DNA of 64,000 nucleotides from Bacillota bacterium (GCA_023388055.1 JAEWGW010000016.1:1-64000); one strand, 5' to 3'. Positions 26,319-34,912 are shown, counted from the first letter of the stretch. Notes: generated by a model from the sequence alone, not told the origin. Program-made: numbers and translations.

Positions 26319-27425
26319 ATGAATCATCATCATGTACTTGTGGCCTTGCACGAAATGGAAGGTATCGGCTGGAAAACCATCCAGCGGCTCACGGACTATT
26401 TTCCGGATCTGGAGGAGCTGGCCGGACTTACCCCCGGACAGTTGGCTGCGCTGCGGTTGGCGCCCGGGAAGGCGGAGCTCTTGTCCAGAGGTTTGACCCG
26501 GGACTATCTGAAGCGGATTGAGGAGGCCTATGCCGACTCGGTGGTTGTGCCCATCGCCCGGGGGGACGAGGAGTATCCTCCGCTCCTGAATGAGACGGCA
26601 GCACCACCGTGGGTGGTCTATACCATCGGGCGGCGGGAGCTGCTGGGGAAGTACGCCATCGCCATGGTGGGCACCCGCACCCCTACAGTTTACGGCAAAA
26701 GAATCGCCTCCCGGATGGCGGAGGAGCTGTCCTGCTCCGGCCTCTGTGTTGTCAGCGGCCTTGCCAGAGGCATTGACGGGGAAGCTCATGAGGGAGCGCT
26801 CAAGGGAGAGGGAAGCACGATCGCTGTCCTGGGCTGCGGGATCAATGTGATTTATCCCCGGGAGCATACCCTGCTTTACAGGAAGATTGCCGAGCAGGGT
26901 TTGGTGCTCTCGGAATATCCGCCCGGCACACCGGCAGCGCAGGGGCTGTTCCCCCAACGCAACCGGATTATCGCCGGGTTGACTCTGGGGACGGTGGTGG
27001 TGGAGGCGGCGGCCAGGAGCGGCTCCCTGATTACCGCCAAATATGCGGAGGGCGAATTCCGGGAGGTGTTTGCCGTCCCCGGCCAGATTACCTCGCCCAA
27101 AAGCAGGGGCACCCATGATCTGATCCGTGAAGACGGAGCCAAGCTGGTTACCTCGGCGGCGGATATAATGAAAGAATTCGGGCATCTGCCGGGTATGGGC
27201 CGGAATAGCCTGGAGACGATGGCGTACACTAGAGAATATCTTCCTTCACTCACTGCCGAAGAGGAGCGGGTGGCTGCGGTTTTGGCGGATGGTCCCGCAT
27301 CCATTGACGAGCTGATAGAGCGCTTGCAAACAAATTTTGGACATTTGCATTCAATTCTGTTATCTTTACAGTTGAAGAAGAGGATCGGGCAACTTCCGGG
27401 CTCGTTATATATGCTTCTATCTTAA
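26319..27425 (+). CDS. dprA: DNA-processing protein DprA (Smf)
   Basis: 368 residues from ATG 26319, seven bases after AAAGGAGACC. The DprA Rossmann core is visible: AMVGTRTPTVYGKRIASRMA, CVVSGLARGIDGEAHEGAL, AVLGCGINVIYPREH, FPQRNRIIAGLTLGTVVVEA and ARSGSLITAKYAEGE. The N-terminal SAM-like region (LHEMEGIGWKTIQRL) and a C-terminal winged-helix-like end (SIDELIERLQTNFGHLHSIL) are both present. DprA loads RecA on incoming single-stranded DNA during transformation. The gene follows the sucD terminator and precedes topA as in B. subtilis. Confidence 0.96.
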   Translation: MNHHHVLVALHEMEGIGWKTIQRLTDYFPDLEELAGLTPGQLAALRLAPGKAELLSRGLTRDYLKRIEEAYADSVVVPIARGDEEYPPLLNETAAPPWVVYTIGRRELLGKYAIAMVGTRTPTVYGKRIASRMAEELSCSGLCVVSGLARGIDGEAHEGALKGEGSTIAVLGCGINVIYPREHTLLYRKIAEQGLVLSEYPPGTPAAQGLFPQRNRIIAGLTLGTVVVEAAARSGSLITAKYAEGEFREVFAVPGQITSPKSRGTHDLIREDGAKLVTSAADIMKEFGHLPGMGRNSLETMAYTREYLPSLTAEEERVAAVLADGPASIDELIERLQTNFGHLHSILLSLQLKKRIGQLPGSLYMLLS

Positions 27426-27467
27426 GTCCAACAGGATACATCGAGTATCCAGGGGGGAGGAAGGCAA

Positions 27468-29573
27468 ATGGCAGACTCTCTAGTTATTGTGGAATCGCCC
27501 GCCAAAGCCAAAACCATCGGCAAATACCTAGGCAGCAAATATATCGTGAAGGCCTCTATGGGCCATGTCCGTGACCTTCCGAAGAGCCAAATGGGCGTCG
27601 AGTTTGACAACAATTTTGAACCCAAATATATTACCATCCGCGGCAAGGGGGATATCCTCAAGGAATTGAAGGATGCCCGCAAAAAAGTGAAAAAAGTCTA
27701 TCTGGCGGCTGACCCTGACCGCGAAGGGGAGGCCATCGCCTGGCATCTGGCCCATTATCTGGATCTGGATGATACGGAAGAATGCCGGGTAGTATTCAAC
27801 GAAATTACCAAGCAGGCTGTGAAGGATGCTTTTAAGACGCCTCGTCCCATTAATAAGGACCTGGTTAATGCTCAGCAGGCCAGACGGATCCTAGATCGGC
27901 TGGTAGGCTACAAGATCAGTCCGCTGCTCTGGAAAAAGGTGAAAAAGGGTCTCTCCGCAGGCCGTGTGCAATCCGTTGCGGTGAAGCTGATCAATGACCG
28001 GGAAGACGAAATCAAGGCTTTTATCCCGGAGGAATACTGGAGCATCACCGTTTCGCTCAAGTCCGGGTCCAATGCCTTTGAAGCCAAGTATTATGGCACG
28101 GACGGACATAAGCAGGAGCTGCATACGGAAGCTGAGGTCCAGGCTATTCTCCAGGGACTGGAGGGTGCCGACTTCATCGTATCCGAGGTAAAGGAGAAGG
28201 AGCGCAGCCGCAATCCCTCCGCTCCCTTCATTACCAGTACGATGCAGCAGGAGGCCGCCAGAAAGCTGAATTTCCGCGCGTCCAAAACCATGTCCGTGGC
28301 TCAACAGCTGTACGAGGGCATCGATTTGGGCAAGGAGGGAATTGTAGGCCTCATCACCTACATGCGTACGGATTCCACCCGGATTTCCCCGGTAGCGCAG
28401 GAGGAAACCAAGGGCTTCATTCTGGAGAAATACGGCGAAGCCTATTATCCGGAGACGCCTCGGCAATACATCAAAAAGGCCGCTAACGCACAGGATGCTC
28501 ATGAAGGCATCCGGCCCAGCTCGGTGCTGCGGACACCTGAGGAAGTCAAGGGATTCTTAAGCCGCGACCAATATCGGCTGTATAAGCTGATCTGGGAGCG
28601 TTTTGTCGCCAGCCAGATGTCCTCGGCAGTGATGGATACGATGACCGTGGATATTCTTGCAGGAGCCTCGATGTTCCGTGCCGTTGGCTCCAAGGTGAAG
28701 TTCCCCGGCTTCATGAAGGTCTACGTGGAAAGCAGCGACGAGGAAGCTCCTGCCAGTGATGACGAAAAGTTCCTGCCGCCGCTGGCCAAGGATAATGTGC
28801 TGAAGCGGGAGGCCGTGGAGCCCAAGCAGCATTTCACTCAACCGCCTCCGCGTTATTCCGAAGCCCGTCTTGTACGTGCGCTGGAGGAGATGGGGATCGG
28901 ACGCCCCAGCACCTATGCGCCGATTCTGGAGACTATCCAGAAGCGGGGTTATGTAGCTCTGGAGGAGAAGCGCTTTATCCCTACGGAGATTGGTGAACTG
29001 GTAAACGAATTGATGGAGGAATTCTTCCCGGAAATTCTGGATGTAGGCTTTACGGCCCAGATGGAAGAAGAGCTGGACCATGTGGAGGAAGGCCGTGAGG
29101 ACTGGGTTAAGGTATTGAACGGTTTCTACAAATCCTTCGAGAAGCGGCTGGAGGTCGCCGAAGAGGAAATGAAGGAAATCGAAATCCAGGATGAGGTCTC
29201 CGACGAGCTCTGCGAAAAATGCGGACGCCACTTGGTTTACAAAATGGGCCGCTTCGGCAAGTTCCTGGCCTGCTCCGGCTTCCCTGAATGCCGTAATACG
29301 AAGCCGATCATCAAGGGCACCGGAGTGGTTTGTCCTTCCTGTAATACGGGCAATATTGTGGAGCGCCGCAGCAAGAAGGGCAGAGTATTCTTCGGCTGCG
29401 ACCGGTATCCCGATTGCGATTTCGTATCCTGGGACCGTCCGGTGGGACGGAATTGTCCGGAATGCGGCCAGATGCTGATTACCAAAACCAACCGCAGCGG
29501 TACGGTTATCCAGTGCACCAAATGCGACTACAAAGAAGAGCCAGTAGAGGAAGCAGCAGACTTCGAGGATTAA
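27468..29573 (+). CDS. topA: DNA topoisomerase I
   Basis: 701 residues. The TOPRIM domain starts at LVIVESPAKAKTIGKYLG and includes AADPDREGEAIAWHLA; the active-site tyrosine lies in GLITYMRTDSTRI. Three C4 zinc ribbons end the protein (CEKCGRHL...CSGFPEC, CPSCNTGN...CDRYPDC, CPECGQML...CTKC). It relaxes negative supercoils. Length and domain order are normal for Firmicutes. Confidence 0.98.
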   Translation: MADSLVIVESPAKAKTIGKYLGSKYIVKASMGHVRDLPKSQMGVEFDNNFEPKYITIRGKGDILKELKDARKKVKKVYLAADPDREGEAIAWHLAHYLDLDDTEECRVVFNEITKQAVKDAFKTPRPINKDLVNAQQARRILDRLVGYKISPLLWKKVKKGLSAGRVQSVAVKLINDREDEIKAFIPEEYWSITVSLKSGSNAFEAKYYGTDGHKQELHTEAEVQAILQGLEGADFIVSEVKEKERSRNPSAPFITSTMQQEAARKLNFRASKTMSVAQQLYEGIDLGKEGIVGLITYMRTDSTRISPVAQEETKGFILEKYGEAYYPETPRQYIKKAANAQDAHEGIRPSSVLRTPEEVKGFLSRDQYRLYKLIWERFVASQMSSAVMDTMTVDILAGASMFRAVGSKVKFPGFMKVYVESSDEEAPASDDEKFLPPLAKDNVLKREAVEPKQHFTQPPPRYSEARLVRALEEMGIGRPSTYAPILETIQKRGYVALEEKRFIPTEIGELVNELMEEFFPEILDVGFTAQMEEELDHVEEGREDWVKVLNGFYKSFEKRLEVAEEEMKEIEIQDEVSDELCEKCGRHLVYKMGRFGKFLACSGFPECRNTKPIIKGTGVVCPSCNTGNIVERRSKKGRVFFGCDRYPDCDFVSWDRPVGRNCPECGQMLITKTNRSGTVIQCTKCDYKEEPVEEAADFED

Positions 29574-29639
29574 CGAGCTGCGGAGTGCAGCCTCTATAAG
29601 GTCAGATGGCGTGCTTCAATTAATGATGGTATGCTTAAA

Positions 29640-29680
29640 CGGCAGACTGCTCTCCATGCGGTCTGCCGGACTTTGTTTTT
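29640..29680 (+). terminator. Terminator after topA
   Basis: CGGCAGAC (29640-29647) pairs with GTCTGCCG (29661-29668), followed by a T-rich stretch ending in TTTGTTTTT. Confidence 0.75.
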
Positions 29681-29737
29681 GTGCCTAATTTCATGTATGT
29701 GCAACGCAATAATAATCATTGGGGGAAGGAATTCACT

Positions 29738-31054
29738 GTGACTCAACAACAGCCTGTTATTGTTATCGGAGCCGGTTTGGCGGGCAGCGAAGCCGCTTGG
29801 CAGCTGGTCAGCCGCGGTGTTCCGGTTATCCTTTACGAAATGAGACCGGTGGAGAAAACGCCGGCGCATATTACAGATCAATTCGCGGAGCTGGTCTGCA
29901 GCAATTCTCTGCGGGCTAACGGTCTCACCAATGCGGTAGGTTTATTGAAGGAAGAAATGCGTACGCTGGGTTCGCTTATTATACGCGAAGCGGATAAACA
30001 TGCCGTGCCTGCCGGCGGCGCCTTGGCCGTAGACCGGGACGGGTTTTCTGGCGGGGTTACGGAGGCGCTCCGCAGCCACCCGCTGGTGGAGGTGCGGAAT
30101 GAAGAGCTCCGCGGAATTCCGGCTGACGGAATCGTCATTGTTGCCTCCGGGCCCTTGACATCCCCTGCGCTGTCGGAAAGCCTGAAGGCACTGACGGGAG
30201 AGGAATATCTCTATTTCTATGACGCGGCGGCTCCTATTGTGGAGAAGGATTCCGTTGATATGGACAAGGTGTATCTGGCTTCCCGTTACGATAAGGGTGA
30301 GGCGGCTTACCTGAACTGTCCGATGACGGAGGAGGAGTTCAACCGCTTCTACGATGAGCTGATTCAAGCAGAGGCTGCACCGGTAAAGGCCTTCGAGAAG
30401 GAGATTTATTTCGAGGGCTGCATGCCCATCGAGGTGATGGCCAAACGCGGGCGCCAGACTGTCCTGTTTGGTCCTATGAAGCCTGTGGGTCTGATCAATC
30501 CCCATACCGGGAAGCTGCCCCATGCGGTTGTGCAGCTGCGCCAGGATAATGCGGCGGGGACCCTGTTTAATCTGGTAGGCTTCCAGACCCATCTGAAGTG
30601 GGGCGAGCAAAAGCGGGTTTTCTCCCTGATTCCCGGGCTGGAGCAGGCTGAGTTTGTCCGGTATGGTGTGATGCACCGCAATACCTTCATTAACTCACCC
30701 CGGCTGTTATCGCCTACCTATCAGTTCAGATCGCGGCCCAACCTGTTCTTCGCCGGTCAAATGACAGGGGTGGAGGGGTATGTGGAGTCTGCCGCCTCCG
30801 GCCTGGCTGCCGGGCTGAACGCCGCAAGGCTGTGGCACGGTCAAGAACCGCTGGTGCTTCCGGCAGAGACCTCCATCGGCAGTATGGCCCATTATATTGT
30901 TTCCACCGAGTCAGGTCATTTCCAGCCGATGAACGCCAATTTCGGACTGCTGCCGCCTCTGGAGGAACGGATGAAGAATAAGAAGCTGAAGTATGAAAAA
31001 CTGGCGGAACGTGCTCTTCGGACAATTCAGAATTTTGTGGGCAATTTGCAGTGA
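29738..31054 (+). CDS. trmFO: Folate-dependent tRNA (uracil-54-C5)-methyltransferase TrmFO
   Basis: 438 residues from GTG 29738, eight bases after GGGGGAAGGA; the longer frame from 29681 adds a non-conserved 19 residues. The FAD-binding motif VIVIGAGLAGSEAAWQL is at the N-terminus; NSLRANGLTNAVGLLKEEMR, YFEGCMPIEVMAKRG and FLFAGQMTGVEGYVES-type segments identify TrmFO (Gid). It forms ribothymidine at position 54 of tRNA using methylenetetrahydrofolate. In B. subtilis the next gene is xerC (codV); here it is missing. Confidence 0.97.
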   Translation: MTQQQPVIVIGAGLAGSEAAWQLVSRGVPVILYEMRPVEKTPAHITDQFAELVCSNSLRANGLTNAVGLLKEEMRTLGSLIIREADKHAVPAGGALAVDRDGFSGGVTEALRSHPLVEVRNEELRGIPADGIVIVASGPLTSPALSESLKALTGEEYLYFYDAAAPIVEKDSVDMDKVYLASRYDKGEAAYLNCPMTEEEFNRFYDELIQAEAAPVKAFEKEIYFEGCMPIEVMAKRGRQTVLFGPMKPVGLINPHTGKLPHAVVQLRQDNAAGTLFNLVGFQTHLKWGEQKRVFSLIPGLEQAEFVRYGVMHRNTFINSPRLLSPTYQFRSRPNLFFAGQMTGVEGYVESAASGLAAGLNAARLWHGQEPLVLPAETSIGSMAHYIVSTESGHFQPMNANFGLLPPLEERMKNKKLKYEKLAERALRTIQNFVGNLQ

Positions 31055-31087
31055 TGTCCCTTGTATGGCATTCGTGTGCTGTGTTAC

Positions 31088-31093
31088 TATAAT
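31088..31093 (+). promoter_or_regulatory. Possible -10 element in the trmFO-hslV gap
   Basis: A perfect TATAAT is seen, but no good -35 at proper distance. Downstream, AACACGGC-CTAA-GCCGTGTT (31143-31162) forms a small hairpin. This could be the remaining hslVU promoter region; it is weakly supported. Confidence 0.3.
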
Positions 31094-31362
31094 CGTATTG
31101 CGCTTATTAACCATTCGAAGGTTGCCGGTAGCACGTGTTTGCAACACGGCCTAAGCCGTGTTCAGGCCTACTGGTGTATCCTCGTCAAACCATGCATCTG
31201 AACACCCCGCGGATGGCGCCGGCTCGAAGGCCCTCCCGGGGTTTTGCCGCGCCGGACATATTTCGCATGAAGCAGGAATGAACATGGATGGAATCGGGAT
31301 AGGGACTATGCGAAAGTCGCGTCTTTTGATCATGAGCGATGGCCGCAGGGCTATGAGGAGCT

Positions 31363-31547
31363 CTAACGGAAGTGAGCGACGTTATTTGGCTGTTTTGGGT
31401 CCGTTCTGAAATCTAACGGAAGTGAACGCTCTTATTGCAGAGGTTTTGAGTAAAAATCAGCCTAATGGCATGAAATAACGGCTGTGGGTTCCGTTAGGTT
31501 GGGGAATAAGCCATTTCGAAGGGAATAACGGCTGCTGTGTCCGTTAG
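31363..31547. repeat. Four copies of a 24-bp CTAACGGA...TTATT element in mirror arrangement
   Basis: Direct copies at 31363-31386 and 31413-31436 (CTAACGGAAGTGAGCG..., CTAACGGAAGTGAACG...) and inverted copies at 31474-31497 and 31524-31547 (AATAACGGCTG...CCGTTAG). The spacing between starts is exactly 50 bases within each pair, so the block is symmetrical around ~31455. The element looks like an interspersed repeat of the type common in Paenibacillus intergenic regions. Confidence 0.8.
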
Positions 31548-31557
31548 AATGGCTGAG

Positions 31558-31719
31558 GCCCGGCAGATGCTTACGAAGCGGGTTTTGCTAACGCAAAACC
31601 TTAGCTTATGCTTTCGAAGTAGGCTTTGCAGACGCAAAGCCCGGCAGATGCTTACGAAGCGAGTTTTGCTAACGCAAAACCTTAGCTTATGCTTTCGAAG
31701 TAGGCTTTGCAGATGCAAA
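31558..31719 (+). repeat. Tandem duplication of an 81-bp unit with two hairpins per copy
   Basis: Units 31558-31638 and 31639-31719 are nearly identical (two differences noticed). Each contains GGTTTTGC-TAAC-GCAAAACC-type and GGCTTTGC-AGAC-GCAAAGCC-type perfect hairpins and TTACGAAGC/GCTT...TTCGAAG segments. The second unit ends ~20 bases before the hslV start, just before its CAGGAGGG ribosome site. The unit length is a multiple of three, so a frame stays open through it, but I see no sign that it is coding. Confidence 0.85.
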
Positions 31720-31738
31720 GCCCTCAGGAGGGATTTTG

Positions 31739-32281
31739 ATGGGTGAGTTTCATGCAACCACGATTTTTGCGATCCGGCATAACAATAAAGGCGCCATTGC
31801 CGGTGACGGTCAAGTTACCTTCGGCAACAGCATGGTGATGAAGAATACGGCCAAGAAGGTGCGCCGTCTGTACCGCGGGCAAGTGGCAGCAGGTTTTGCC
31901 GGATCGGTAGCGGACGCTATTACGCTGTTTGAGAAGTTCGAAGGAAAGCTGGAGGAGCATCAGGGGAATCTGCAGCGTGCGGCAGTAGAGCTGGCCAAGG
32001 ACTGGCGTTCGGACCGTGTTCTGCGCCGTCTGGAAGCGATGATGATCGTCATGGACAAGAAGGATCTTCTCCTGATTTCCGGCAACGGCGAAATCATTGA
32101 GCCCGACGACGGCATTTTGGCTATCGGCTCCGGCGGCAATTTTGCCTTGGCTGCCGGGAGAGCATTGAAGGCCCATTCCGGACATATGGAAGCCCGTGAC
32201 ATCGCCAAGGCTTCCTTGGAAATTGCTGCGGATATCTGTGTGTTCACCAACCACAACATTATTGTCGAAGAAGTATTGTAG
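31739..32281 (+). CDS. hslV: ATP-dependent protease peptidase subunit HslV (ClpQ)
   Basis: 180 residues from ATG 31739 after CAGGAGGG; an in-frame TTG at 31736 is a poor alternative. Conserved HslV core: AIAGDGQVTFGN, KNTAKKVRRLY, VAAGFAGSVADAITLFEKFE, AVELAKDWRSDR, AIGSGGNFALAAGRAL. The N-terminus reads MGEFHATTIFA; E. coli HslV starts its mature chain with TTI, whereas B. subtilis CodW/ClpQ has an N-terminal serine (MSSFHATTIFA). The serine is absent here, so Thr in HATT is the likely nucleophile, if processing occurs. It partners with HslU, seven codons downstream. Confidence 0.96.
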   Translation: MGEFHATTIFAIRHNNKGAIAGDGQVTFGNSMVMKNTAKKVRRLYRGQVAAGFAGSVADAITLFEKFEGKLEEHQGNLQRAAVELAKDWRSDRVLRRLEAMMIVMDKKDLLLISGNGEIIEPDDGILAIGSGGNFALAAGRALKAHSGHMEARDIAKASLEIAADICVFTNHNIIVEEVL

Positions 32282-32302
32282 AAACGGATGGAGGGATGGA
32301 TC

Positions 32303-33697
32303 ATGAAAGGCTCCGCGCTTACCCCTAGAGAAATTGTTTCCGAATTGGACAGATACATCGTCGGCCAGAAGCAGGCCAAGAAGTCCGTCGCCGTTGCCCT
32401 CCGCAACCGTTACCGCAGAACCCTGCTGCAGGATGTGATGCGCGATGAGATCATTCCCAAGAATATTCTGATGATTGGCCCCACCGGCGTAGGCAAAACG
32501 GAAATCGCCCGCCGGCTGGCGAAGCTGGTGAATGCCCCCTTCGTCAAGGTGGAAGCGACCAAGTTTACCGAAGTGGGCTACGTGGGCCGGGATGTGGAAT
32601 CCATGGTCCGGGATCTGGTGGAGACGGCCATCCGTATGGTCAAGGCCGAAAAAACAGAGGCGTTGAAGGACCGGGCAGGCAAGCTTGCAGAGGAACGGAT
32701 CGTCCAGTTCCTGGTGCCAGGCGCCAACAAGAACAAATCCGGACGCAATCCGCTGGAGATGCTCTTCGGCGGCCAGAAGGAGCCGGAGCGGGAGCAGGAG
32801 GAACCGGATTCGGGAGTCACTGCAGGCCGTACTGCCGTGCGGGAGAAGCTGGCCCGTGGAGAGCTCGAGAATGAACAGATCGAAATTGAGGTTGAGGACC
32901 ATACACCTTCCATGATGGACATTCTGGGCGGCCAGGGCAATGATCAGATGGGCATGAATATGCAGGAGATGTTCAGCAGCCTGATGCCCAAGAAAACCAA
33001 GAAACGCCGTCTTCCCGTAAGAGAAGCGCGCAAGGTGCTGATCCAGCAGGAAGCCCAGAAGCTGATGGACATGGATGAGGTGATTTCCGAATCCGTACAG
33101 CGTGCCGAGCAGTCCGGCATTATTTTTATCGACGAAATCGACAAGGTAGCCAGCACAGGCAAGGGCAGCGGTCCCGATGTATCCCGGGAAGGGGTGCAGC
33201 GTGACATTCTGCCTATAGTAGAAGGTTCTACCGTAATGACCAAATACGGTCCGGTAAAAACGGATTATGTCCTGTTTATTGCGGCAGGCGCGTTCCATAT
33301 TGCCAAACCTTCCGACTTGATACCCGAGCTACAAGGGCGTTTCCCCATCCGGGTGGAGCTGGGCAGTTTGAACCATGAGGATTTTGTGCGGATCCTGAAG
33401 GAGCCGCAGAACGCCTTGACCAAGCAGTATACCGCTCTTCTGGAAACGGAGGGCATTACGATTTCCTTTACAGACCAGGCGATTGACGAGCTGGCCCAGA
33501 TCGCGGTAGAAGTGAACCAGCAAACGGAGAACATCGGTGCGCGGCGGCTTCATACTATCCTGGAGAAGCTTCTGGAGGATCTGTCGTTTGAGGCGCCGGA
33601 TCTTCAGCTGGAGGCGTTCCAGGTGACTCCGGAATATGTCCGGGAGAAGCTGTCAGATATTGCCCGGAACCGTGATTTGAGCCAATATATTCTTTAA
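32303..33697 (+). CDS. hslU: ATP-dependent protease ATPase subunit HslU (ClpY)
   Basis: 464 residues from ATG 32303, preceded by GGAGGG. AAA+ unfoldase with Walker A GPTGVGKTEIARRLAKL, an intermediate I-domain (~residues 110-240), Walker B IIFIDEIDKVA, and the C-terminal tail ending LSQYIL that inserts into HslV. Unfolds substrates for HslV. Normal length. Operon with hslV. Confidence 0.97.
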   Translation: MKGSALTPREIVSELDRYIVGQKQAKKSVAVALRNRYRRTLLQDVMRDEIIPKNILMIGPTGVGKTEIARRLAKLVNAPFVKVEATKFTEVGYVGRDVESMVRDLVETAIRMVKAEKTEALKDRAGKLAEERIVQFLVPGANKNKSGRNPLEMLFGGQKEPEREQEEPDSGVTAGRTAVREKLARGELENEQIEIEVEDHTPSMMDILGGQGNDQMGMNMQEMFSSLMPKKTKKRRLPVREARKVLIQQEAQKLMDMDEVISESVQRAEQSGIIFIDEIDKVASTGKGSGPDVSREGVQRDILPIVEGSTVMTKYGPVKTDYVLFIAAGAFHIAKPSDLIPELQGRFPIRVELGSLNHEDFVRILKEPQNALTKQYTALLETEGITISFTDQAIDELAQIAVEVNQQTENIGARRLHTILEKLLEDLSFEAPDLQLEAFQVTPEYVREKLSDIARNRDLSQYIL

Positions 33698-33711
33698 ATA
33701 ACAGCGGGACT

Positions 33712-33763
33712 CCCCGCAAAGTTATGGATATTTACTTCATAGGAATAGCTTCGCTTTGCGGGG
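33712..33763. repeat. Inverted repeat between hslU and codY
   Basis: CCCCGCAAAG (33712-33721) and CTTTGCGGGG (33754-33763) are perfect 10-bp arms around a 32-base AT-rich loop. No T run follows. It may be a weak transcription pause, an RNA-processing site, or a protein-binding palindrome ahead of codY. Confidence 0.6.
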
Positions 33764-33795
33764 AATTGTTGAATGAAAATAGGGGGATTTGAGAA

Positions 33796-34575
33796 ATGCA
33801 ATTGCTTTCGAAGACAAGACGGCTGAATCGGCTGCTGCAAAGGGCGGCAGGCAAAGCCTTGTCGTTTATGGAAATGACGGAGGTTTTGCGGGATGCTATG
33901 GCAGCCAGTGTGTATGTCATCAGCCGCAAGGGTAAGATTCTCGGCTGTGCAGCCTCCGGAATGTTGGTTTCACTGGAAACCAACCGGGTCCTGTTTCAGG
34001 ACAAAAGACTCACTCCCGAGCAAAACCAGCTTCTTTTGAAGGTGGAGGAGACCGTTTCCAACATTGATCCGGAGAATCCGTATGTGCAGGTGACCAATCA
34101 ACTGCAAAGCCTGTTTGAGCAGCAGTACCTGACCATTATCCCGATCATGGGAGGTGGGGACCGTCTGGGCTCTCTGGTGCTGGCCAGGACGGAAGACCCG
34201 TTTGGCGAGGATGATCTGATTCTGGCTGAGTACGGAGCCACGGTGGTAGGCATGGAAATTCTGCGTGAGCGCGCAGAGGAAAGCGAGATCGAAGCCCGCC
34301 GGAAAACCATCGTCCAGGTGGCGGTAGGGTCCCTTTCGTACAGTGAATTAGAGGCTGTGGAGCATATTTTCGAGGAGCTGAAAAGCAAAGAGGGTCTGTT
34401 GGTGGCCAGCAAAATCGCCGACCGGGTGGGGATTACCCGCTCTGTGATTGTGAATGCGCTGCGCAAGCTGGAAAGCGCCGGCGTCATTGAAACACGATCC
34501 CTGGGCATGAAGGGAACTTACATCAAGATTCTCAATGACCAGCTGGTACAGGAGCTGGAAAAACGTCAGGCTTAG
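33796..34575 (+). CDS. codY: Global regulator CodY
   Basis: 259 residues, the same length as B. subtilis CodY. The C-terminal winged helix is essentially identical (SLSYSELEAVEHIFEELKSK, VASKIADRVGITRSVIVNAL, RKLESAGVIETRSLGMKGTY). The N-terminal GAF domain is more diverged: the segment that holds branched-chain amino-acid contacts in B. subtilis (DRMKKMLEDRQFPEE) reads TNRVLFQDKRLTPEQ here. CodY represses stationary-phase, nutrient and motility genes when GTP and isoleucine/valine are abundant. RBS GGGGGA upstream; own terminator follows. Confidence 0.97.
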   Translation: MQLLSKTRRLNRLLQRAAGKALSFMEMTEVLRDAMAASVYVISRKGKILGCAASGMLVSLETNRVLFQDKRLTPEQNQLLLKVEETVSNIDPENPYVQVTNQLQSLFEQQYLTIIPIMGGGDRLGSLVLARTEDPFGEDDLILAEYGATVVGMEILRERAEESEIEARRKTIVQVAVGSLSYSELEAVEHIFEELKSKEGLLVASKIADRVGITRSVIVNALRKLESAGVIETRSLGMKGTYIKILNDQLVQELEKRQA

Positions 34576-34604
34576 GCCGCGGCGGACCGTTAAGAAAAAA
34601 AGCA

Positions 34605-34653
34605 TTTCACAAAAACGCCGGGGAGCCGATCCTTGGTGTTTTTTTGTGTGAAA
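34605..34653 (+). terminator. Terminator after codY
   Basis: AAAAACGCC pairs with GGTGTTTTT (one wobble), extended by GGGG/CCTT inside and TTTCACA/TGTGTGAAA outside; the right arm includes seven T residues. Confidence 0.85.
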
Positions 34654-34684
34654 AAACAGGAGAATCAAAAATAAAGGAATAATT

Positions 34685-34712
34685 ACCCATAAATGGGTTA
34701 AAACGTTTTAAC
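34685..34712. promoter_or_regulatory. Two adjacent palindromes in the codY-LuxR gap
   Basis: ACCCAT-AA-ATGGGT (34685-34698) is followed, sharing two bases, by the perfect 16-bp GTTAAAACGTTTTAAC (34697-34712). Both look like dimer-type operator sites. Nothing in the window identifies the binding protein. The 34576-34999 gap also holds the codY terminator, a cre-like site and the palindrome at 34913. Confidence 0.55.
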
Positions 34713-34820
34713 AACATTTAAACAAGCTTTGTACAAAAATTTAGTTAAACTATGTATGATTAGGGTATGGCTTTGTTTTTAAATGGGACATGTCCCCATA
34801 AGCAGAATGTACCGAAGAAA

Positions 34821-34835
34821 ATGTAAGCGCTTTAT
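34821..34835. promoter_or_regulatory. cre-like CcpA site upstream of LuxR-type regulator
   Basis: ATGTAAGCGCTTTAT matches the cre consensus except at the penultimate conserved C. It lies ~165 bases before the regulator start. Confidence 0.5.
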
Positions 34836-34912
34836 TATTTGACGAGTTGTATTGGCTTAGTGTGCATTTACCACCTCAAGCGAAAGGATGAACAGGTGTT
34901 GTGCAAAATGAC

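Noticed and set aside
31158..31409. 83-codon frame in the trmFO-hslV gap
   Set aside because: It overlaps the 24-bp repeat block and has no good RBS.
31494..31757. Frames on both strands through the 81-bp tandem repeat
   Set aside because: Open only because the repeat unit is a multiple of three; the peptides are repeats without family features.
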